From positions 1-64,000 of the forward strand of contig JAMKCH010051458.1 of assembly GCA_023653785.1 (NCBI GenBank): a stretch of 64,000 nucleotides of DNA, read 5' to 3'. The notes under the pieces are model-generated. The model had not been told where the DNA came from and ran no database searches. It saw only the letters and a program-made list of their open reading frames with translations. Origin of the DNA: Ophioderma brevispina. Its lineage: Eukaryota > Echinodermata > Ophiuroidea > Amphilepidida > Ophiodermatidae. Shown piece after piece: positions 57,616 to 64,000 of this stretch (position 1 is the first letter of the stretch; the number at the start of each line of letters is the position of its first letter). The translations under genes and the position numbers were made by a program.

Positions 57616-58880
57616 AATTCCGGCGCTCCTCGCTGGGCCAACGTTCAAACCTGGCCATCTTCGAGCAAAATTCTTCCACTCAGTTCCGACATGAGGCACG
57701 ACTTTCTATCTTTGCCGACAAAGTCCTCCGCAACACTGAACACTCTCTACACAACGACCAATCTCGAAAGCCTACCAAAATCAAGGGAAGTCTTTACCGA
57801 CAACACATGGCTCCTCCAAACCGCGACGCCTGGAACCTTCACAGCCAAGACCGCAACCTCCAGTTCCAGAAACTATTCAGCACCTTACTGATCCATTGGT
57901 CCAAACCTGTCGCGGACACTCGCATTCCTCGTCCTTATGATAAAAAACATCAAGATTCCACCCACATATATATTAAGAAATCGGGCTACAAAAGCATCGC
58001 AAATGCAAGTCACAAACTCATAGCACTGGTTTACTACACTGATGGCTCGGTCAACGAAGACGCCACTTGTGGATTTGGCCTTTGTAGCACCACAACCACA
58101 AAATCATTCAGAACATCTGAAGCTGCTCCACGGTACAAACAGAAGGCAGCCTTCGCGAAGCAATCCGCGACGCAAACACAGCGGCTACACATCGTCCATC
58201 CACACAGCAAGCCACGGTGCTCGAAACATCCGCAACCACATCGGGACAACATAGCCTTGAATAAAGAGCATTCAAACAGACATAAAGAACCCAACAAAAA
58301 TTTCATCATCAAACGGTCCCAGTCACATCGGCATTTCGGGCAACGAAGAAGCGGACGCCGCAGCCAAAGCCGGCACAACGAAACCAGAACCTGACAAATC
58401 ATAATACCTCACAGTCGGCGCCAAACCAAGACACTTTCCAACAAACAGCACTCCAGATGGCACGATCAAATGCAAATCACACAGTCAAAATCAGTACTTT
58501 GGAGACTTTCCCACACAAACACCCTGCAAGCAACCAACGCACCAATAAATTACCAAGACGAACTCAAATCCTATCAACAGAATGAGAAGCAAAGCTAAAA
58601 CGCCAACAAACTCAATCGATCACTTATATACAGGCGCCTACTGGCGATCAATATACAATGTCAACATGTTCACGATCTCACACTGAATGCTCAAGAACAA
58701 ACACACTTCGCCAACAACTACTTCAACATCTAAACCAGAACAACGTGTAAGCAACAACACCAAGTATCGATCCAACTCCTCAAACGAACGCCAACACTAC
58801 GCCAATACCACGAACTCCAACATTACAAAATATAACAAACCACAACACTAATAACAAAATCCAGTGTAAACCAGTAAACT
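57616..58880 (+). pseudogene. Non-LTR retrotransposon fragment with RNase H domain
   Basis: One frame gives LIALVYYTDGSVNEDATCGF (from ~58017), with the YTDGS motif holding the first catalytic Asp of retrotransposon RNase H. Another frame gives SHIGISGNEEADAAAKAG from 58321, the classic H.GI.GNE.AD end of the domain with its last catalytic Asp at 58354. At least one frameshift lies between. Further on (58.66-58.75 kb) a third frame gives HTECSRTNTLRQQLLQHL, resembling the cysteine/histidine tail that follows RNase H in such elements. Upstream text to 57.6 kb may be C-terminal RT but I cannot identify it. The composition (C- and A-rich plus strand) differs from its surroundings. The element is 5'-truncated. 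Confidence 0.75.
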
Positions 58881-58959
58881 TCAAGTAGTCTTTTTTAATA
58901 TCCAGGGGTCAGCAATAGTTTTTCAAATGACCCTGCTCAATGGAGGCAAACCAATGAAA

Positions 58960-59556
58960 CCTGAACTTGGCCCCACTAGACGCTTTACAGGAGTGAATGC
59001 TTGGGAAAGGTCATGTAGACAAGCTAATCTTGCATGGAACACTCACCTACCCGTCAGTTACACAAAAAAGACTAACTTGTAAGGATAATTTAAGGAATAT
59101 AGGCCTATATAGTTTTGTTTTGTCATGTAATATGTGGCTCGGTAATAAATTAACAAGACACGAAAGGCTGTAATGACTAAAATATGTTTGGTTTGCTATG
59201 ACGGAGGAAATATTAGGGGGTTTTTCTGTCGGTCGGTTTTTTTTACTATGAACTGCATTTGTATTTGCTGCAAAATGAAATACAATACATTTAAAGCTTT
59301 TTTCAATGACATAGCAAGATATTTTTATTTTACAACTGGTTGTAGTTTGTGTTGTTGTCTTGTTTTGATGGTTTCCGTCTTTCTGTTTTATATTTTTTTT
59401 TTAAATGTACCTTAAATCATGGGTCGGTCGGGAGGTTTTTCTATATAGATCGATCGGTTACGGCACAATGTTTTGGGTCTAAGTTTTAACATAACTTTTA
59501 GATAGTGTTTGGTAATTTTTTTGTAAATTTAACATAGCGAGATTGTACTGTCAAAA
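58960..59556 (-). repeat. tRNA-unit flank and unrelated T-rich text
   Basis: From ~59000 GAATGCTTGGGAAAGGTCAT GTAGACAAGCTAATC is the 5' flank of a minus-oriented tRNA unit, resuming after the retrotransposon. It is followed by diverged spacer. The 80-codon frame at 59173-59415 has no recognisable motif. Confidence 0.6.
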
Positions 59557-59625
59557 TAACTCGAACCCGGAACCTTTGAATACCATGAAATTCTAATGCG
59601 CTATCTATTTCGCGCACGTAGACGG
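59557..59625 (-). pseudogene. tRNA-Arg-like copy, intronless and truncated
   Basis: Minus strand: CGTCTACGTGCGCGAAATAG ATAGCGCATTAGAATTTCAT, GGTATTCAAAGGTTCCGGGT TCGAGT. The intron region is reduced to a few bases, the anticodon is unclear (TTC or ATT), and the acceptor 3' side is missing because GTACTGTCAAAATA joins directly to ACTCGAACCCGG. The last recognisable unit of this array. Confidence 0.55.
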
Positions 59626-62119
59626 ATTCGGATAGCACCAATGATGGGAAATGTCATGTAGCAACAAGCAAGGCTAATCTTTTCATGGAACACTTTCCAT
59701 CAGTTACACGTGACTAAGGGCTGTAACTTTAACATAATTTTTAAGGAAGATATTTCCATTTGTCATTTTTAATGGCATGCACGTAATTGTTACGTATTAT
59801 GACAAATTATTCTTGTTCGATTTTTTAACAGGTTGTACTAGAGTGGTTTTGAGTGCATATATTATCGCCTATCCCCTGGGACTACACCGATACTAGAATT
59901 GATTGGCTCATTACAGAACACAACATGAGATAGCTCTCTTAGTAACCATCAAAAGGAGTGCTACTATACCTCTGTGTAAACCACACTACCATTCTCACAG
60001 TATCATTGATTTGCTCATTTCATGATATTACCTTCGCAATTGAACCAATAAATATAGTGCTTAGATTGCGATAGAAAAAAAAAACATGACCCATAGATGT
60101 CGAGGCAGGACTTACACTCTTAGATTTTTTTGATGATTTGAATATGTTTTGTTTTGGGGGTTGTTTTTGGAGGTACAATCTATATCTATGGGCTATGGGT
60201 TTCTAGGCGAACCACACCTCTTTCGTATAATCATTCGTATCTTACGACGATCGTAATTGGTTACAAGTTCAACTGCTAAAGAAAACTAACGAATAGGATA
60301 TGACTGTTTCCCCACCCTTGGGTCGCCATATATATTATATAATTTTACGAATGAAATGTAAGTCATGCCTTATCGTGCTTATGCAAAGACATTTTCACTG
60401 AAGAGTATAGATCGCAATATTTCATGAAATGGACCTCTTGGACCCCGGCTAGACATTTATCCAATTTTTCCCAAGCTCTTTCCGATTGCATCCAATTCAT
60501 CCGACAACCCGCTGTCCCTAACACATGAGCACGGACAAACTCATGTCTAATACAACACCTCACGCGAACACAATCTCTTCATTGTTACGGGCCGGACAAC
60601 TCATCACAGCGTCATGAAATGAGACGTTTTCAAAACAACTCAAAAATCCTCGCGGCAAATCAAACCTAAATACATTTTCTTGATTTGATATGATACATTG
60701 TCCGATACTTCACGTACCTATACTATAACCCAGCAAGTAATGCTTCATAGGCGTTTTAAATTAAACAGTGACTTTTGCTATCATTTTTCGTTGACATTCC
60801 CACACCGTTGCGAATGAATTAATAATAACAACAATATCCCGTGGTTTGTTGTGCTATTTTCCCATGCGGATTAGCGAGATTTTACGAAGCTCTCACATTC
60901 CACATGGCAAAATTTTAGCATATTTATCTCAAATTTAACTGAATCGTCAAGACGCATAGAAATCATAAAAATGAGATGCATTTTAACAGCTAATCCTTCA
61001 GTCTGTGAAACCTTTTTCGGAATTGAGAATATAAGTTTTGATTATAAACGTGAGATTGTCCATTGTATATTATTTTATTGAAATTAGGACCGATCAATCT
61101 TTAAATGAGTGGGGATGCGAATTCGAAAAATTTCGCGTTCCCCGTCCATCGTGTTTGCTAAAAATATTTGTGTTCCCATTAGTTTCTCAAGTCTCTTTAT
61201 TTAAAATGTTGTATTTCCGCTTTTTTCTTGATTTCGTTTTGGGTGTTCCCTCTTTTGCTCAATAAAAATTTGACGAGTCCTTGTACCTGAATATTATCGA
61301 TAAATTGGAAAATGAAAGTGCGATGATATGGACGGGTATTTTGTTTCAGTCATTGTTCTTCAAAATAAAAGGAATATTGCGACAAATTTTAGATTTACCC
61401 AATCTTTCGTATGAAGCACACATCCTCTTCAGAAAAAAGGGGCAAATGAAAGGAATATTGTGTTGTATTCTTAGCTCTATAGAGATTCCGTACCTGATTT
61501 TGTTTCCAATAAGCGTCCAATCGTTTTCGGTCTCACGGGCTGTATAAATAGGGAACATGTGGGTGCATCATTTAGCGAATATTTTATAACACCAGTGTTC
61601 TCTCATGACTAACACCGGAAAGAGTTCCATAGGTACCACCACCAGTTACCCCACTCTCTGATTTGACAGAAAAAATTATTTTTAATTATGGCCTAACACA
61701 ACAAAATACCACCCTAACCCAATGCCATAATAAAAAAATTTTGTTACTTGTAGAACTTCGAAGAGGGGTACATATGGAACTCTTGCCCTAACGCCTTTGG
61801 ACGCGTCTGATGTTCCATAAAATTTGCAGTTAAGCACTTATTCCTGAAGATTTTTTTTTTTTTAATTCAATTAATTAATTAGTATTGGTAATATTTGAAA
61901 TTATCTTCCTTGGAATTTTACAGGCTACATGCAGTATACAAGGATTAATTTTCATTAAAATAAGACTTTATATACAACCTAATCAGGGATTACATCGTGA
62001 ATAAAAATTCTACAGTTACACAGGCCCTTTCTTTTCCCAAGTTAAGCTAAAAGGCCAACAACACTACAAAGGCAATTTGTTCATGATTTATGCACTTTCA
62101 TCACTATTCAGGATGGTCA
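59626..62119. other. Stretch without supported genes
   Basis: A diverged tRNA-unit flank continues to about 59700 (GGAAATGTCATGTAGC, CATGGAACAC). Beyond that I recognise no gene or repeat. Frames at 60363-60563 (minus) and 61038-61558 (both strands) are short and without motifs; TATAAATAGG at 61544 is unattached. Confidence 0.35.
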
Positions 62120-62767
62120 AATTATGCGACAAGTGTATTTTAATTTCAACACAAGGTTTATGGTCGTAATAAATACACATTGGTGAAAATAAGAAACTGG
62201 CATTGAAATAAAGGCATTAATAGTTTATTGTTTTAAATTATTTAATACGATGTAAAAAATAAATTTGAAGTAAACACAATTATGATGATAATTCTTCCCC
62301 TTATATTTTGCAATTTGTATACTTATGTGTGTCTCACCCATTCATTTTAGCAGTATTTTCCTATGGCAATTATGTAGGTAGTAAACACGTCAAGTCACGA
62401 ATTCTTCAATCTGAGGAATAAGAAGTATCCTGATAATTTTTTTGGTTTGTTGCGGATTTCTTTAATACAGCTAATAAATAATTTGACAGCTGAATGTTTC
62501 TTTTTGGCTTGGATAGTAGACACTTTTAAGTAATTTTCCATGGAATCTTTGCGGATTGGTGATGAGATCTGTAAATTAAACACGAAATTCATTATATGCA
62601 GTATAGCAAAATAAAATAATCTAAACAATTCATTTGTATACTTTTGATTCTACTGTTTTTTCAGATAAGATATGGGGTGCAAGGCACATTTAGCTTTAGA
62701 CGTTAATAATGATAAAAGATGGTTTATAACATAGACATATTATTATGTTCCATGTTCGATTATATTG

Positions 62768-62776
62768 TCTATATGA
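62768..62776 (+). promoter_or_regulatory. TATA-like element upstream of tRNA (TCTATATGA)
   Basis: Starts 40 bases before the tRNA at 62808. It is the same nine bases as at 54810 and 56857, followed by GGTTTCTCAA (CATTTCCCAA in the other family), although the surrounding sequence is otherwise different. Confidence 0.5.
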
Positions 62777-62807
62777 GGTTTCTCAATCATCAAAAACTGC
62801 GTAATTC

Positions 62808-62892
62808 GTCTCCGTGGCGCAATGGATAGCGCGGTGGACGTCTAATACGCAATGATAGTATTCAAAAGTACGGGTTCGAGTCCGGGGAGAGT
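62808..62892 (+). tRNA. tRNA-Arg(UCU)-like gene in a separate repeat unit
   Basis: Reads GTCTCCGTGGCGCAATGGAT AGCGCGGTGGACGTCTAATA, CGCAATGATAGTATTCAAAA, GTACGGGTTCGAGTCCGGGG AGAG. A box, B box and D arm are intact. The anticodon loop is CGTCTAA: UCU is kept, but the nearly invariant U33 is replaced by G. A shorter intron-like insert (~16 bases) follows position 37. The acceptor 3' side (GGGGAGAG) pairs incompletely with GTCTCCG. Possibly functional if the U33 change is a sequence error. Confidence 0.65.
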
Positions 62893-63617
62893 CGTTTTGC
62901 TAACTAGTTTTGCCAAAAATGCGGTGGTTCAAAACATTTTCACAAATTGAAAAAAAATAAGACTTAGTGTTCCCATGTACATGAGATTAGAAAAAACACA
63001 TATCCTGTATTTGTTTACGCCTTGATGTGCATTCTTTTTAAACATTACCTGCGGTTACCAAAATCTATTAGAAGTGTTTTTATTATTAGTTCTTATTATT
63101 AGACAGCGGTAGACCAAGTACCTTGTATTTGACCTTGCACAAGAGTCTACACACAATGTTTTATTGTTTCTATGCAGATATTGACCTGCTGATTCCAAGT
63201 CTTGGTGATGCGATTTTTGTAGCATTTTAGATAGGCGAAGGGTAATTTAACCGGGGTAAAAGGTTTCTGTTGCCCTATTGTCTAAAATGTGGCTATAGCT
63301 AGGACAATTACTTTAACACTATAGGCTTTAAATGGAGTCAATGTCAGAATGAGAGGGGAAACATTTTAGAAATGCCAGACTTATGTTCAAAATGGGCTTA
63401 AACCATCATGATGGAGGCTAGTAATGTCAAATACATTTTATGTACTTGTTTGACTTTGGCGTATAATTAGGGGGAATACTGATATGGGTACCAGATCTAT
63501 GGGGGATCAACATTCTAACCTCTCCTACACACCTTTGAAAAACTTTTACATCGACGTACAAGTTGTATAACCATGCATTACAAACAATTTAAAATCAATT
63601 GGAATTTGAAAACGTAT

Positions 63618-64000
63618 CGGACAAGTGTATTTTAATTTCAACACAGGTTTATGGTCGAATTAAACACATTGGTGAAAGTAAGAAAAAACATTGAAAAATA
63701 AATTTGAAGTAAACAAATATGAGAAATCCTTCCCCTAGATGTTGTAATTTGTGATATACGTGGTGGCGTCCCACCCATTTTAATTAGCAGTATTTTCCTA
63801 TGTACTTATGTAGGTCGACACATATAAGTCACAAAGTCTCAATCTAAGAGAATAAGAAGATTCCTGACATTTTGGATTTGGATTTCCTTGTACATTTAAT
63901 AAATAATTTGACAGATTGAATTGTTTCTTTTTGGCTTGGACAATAGACACATTAGTATATTCCATGAAATCATTTGCGGCTACTCTAAATTAAACATGAA
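63618..64000 (+). repeat. Second ~1.5-kb unit, cut by the window end
   Basis: Repeats 62120-62600 in the same orientation with ~85% similarity by eye. If the unit is complete, another tRNA-Arg-like gene should follow about 300 bases beyond the window. Confidence 0.75.

Larger units (their letters stand above)
62120..63617 (+). repeat. ~1.5-kb tandem unit carrying a tRNA-Arg-like gene
   Basis: The text from 62120 (GACAAGTGTATTTTAATTTC) recurs from 63618 to the window end: TGGTGAAAATAAG against TGGTGAAAGTAAG, CAGTATTTTCCTATG, AAATAATTTGACAG and CTTTTTGGCTTGGA in both. The unit length is therefore about 1.5 kb, with one tRNA-like gene at 62808. The rest of the unit (62.9-63.6 kb) shows no gene. 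Its flanks are unrelated to the 48-59 kb array. Confidence 0.75.

Noticed and set aside
58034..58402. 122-codon minus-strand frame
   Set aside because: It is the antisense shadow of the retrotransposon RNase H region, whose plus-strand frames contain the real catalytic motifs.

Overview
The window reads as repeat-dominated nuclear DNA of an animal. It has no operons, ribosome binding sites or dense ORFs. It is AT-rich and carries tRNA-derived SINE-like elements, a non-LTR retrotransposon RNase H fragment, microsatellites, satellites, many long inverted repeats (foldback elements) and a tandem array of intron-containing tRNA-Arg(UCU)-like genes. The SINE 3' end (GCGCTATATAAAT followed by an ATT tail) is of a kind common in aquatic animals, but I cannot name the species. 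Closely related repeat copies differ mostly by one-base indels and homopolymer length, so the sequence may be a poorly polished long-read consensus. Every broken tRNA or reading frame below carries that caveat.

Layout. (1) 450-9283: tandem block of two modules, X and Y, in the order X0-X1-Y1-X2-Y2. Each X holds two hairpins and part of a foldback element. (2) 9.58-12.25 kb: two palindromic MITE-like elements inside a diverged satellite. (3) 12.25-18.3 kb: mostly unique AT-rich DNA with a tRNA-derived SINE, a tRNA-Thr-like relic, a GT repeat and a cluster of CTCCTAGGAG palindromes. (4) 18.36-21.2 kb: an AAT repeat, then a 2.1-kb nested foldback with four alternating copies of one sub-arm, then a smaller foldback. 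(5) 21.2-28.8 kb: no recognised gene; a 0.68-kb palindrome at 25.1-25.8 kb. (6) 28.86-29.9 and 35.1-36.0 kb: two arrays of one satellite family, with 42-bp and 57-bp units. (7) 36112-36702: the only long single-exon ORF that looks real (196 codons, identity uncertain). (8) 40.9-41.7 kb: another foldback. (9) 42.9-59.6 kb: the tRNA-Arg array, interrupted at 43.4-48.4 kb by G-runs, a different tandem repeat and a strongly strand-asymmetric GT-rich tract. The array switches strand at about 53.51 kb through a small snapback junction. A ~1-kb foldback sits just beyond it, and the junction, foldback and flanks are duplicated at about 55.6-57.5 kb. A retrotransposon fragment lies inside one array unit at 57.6-58.9 kb. 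(10) 62.1-64.0 kb: a separate ~1.5-kb tandem unit carrying another tRNA-Arg-like gene.

No multi-exon protein gene could be supported. The coherent theme is tRNA-Arg(UCU) genes amplified together with a modular spacer and with palindromic elements. The tRNA copies share internal Pol III promoter boxes and a TCTATATGA element 37-40 bp upstream. Spacing between tRNA genes falls into about three steps, depending on how many ~95-bp spacer modules intervene.
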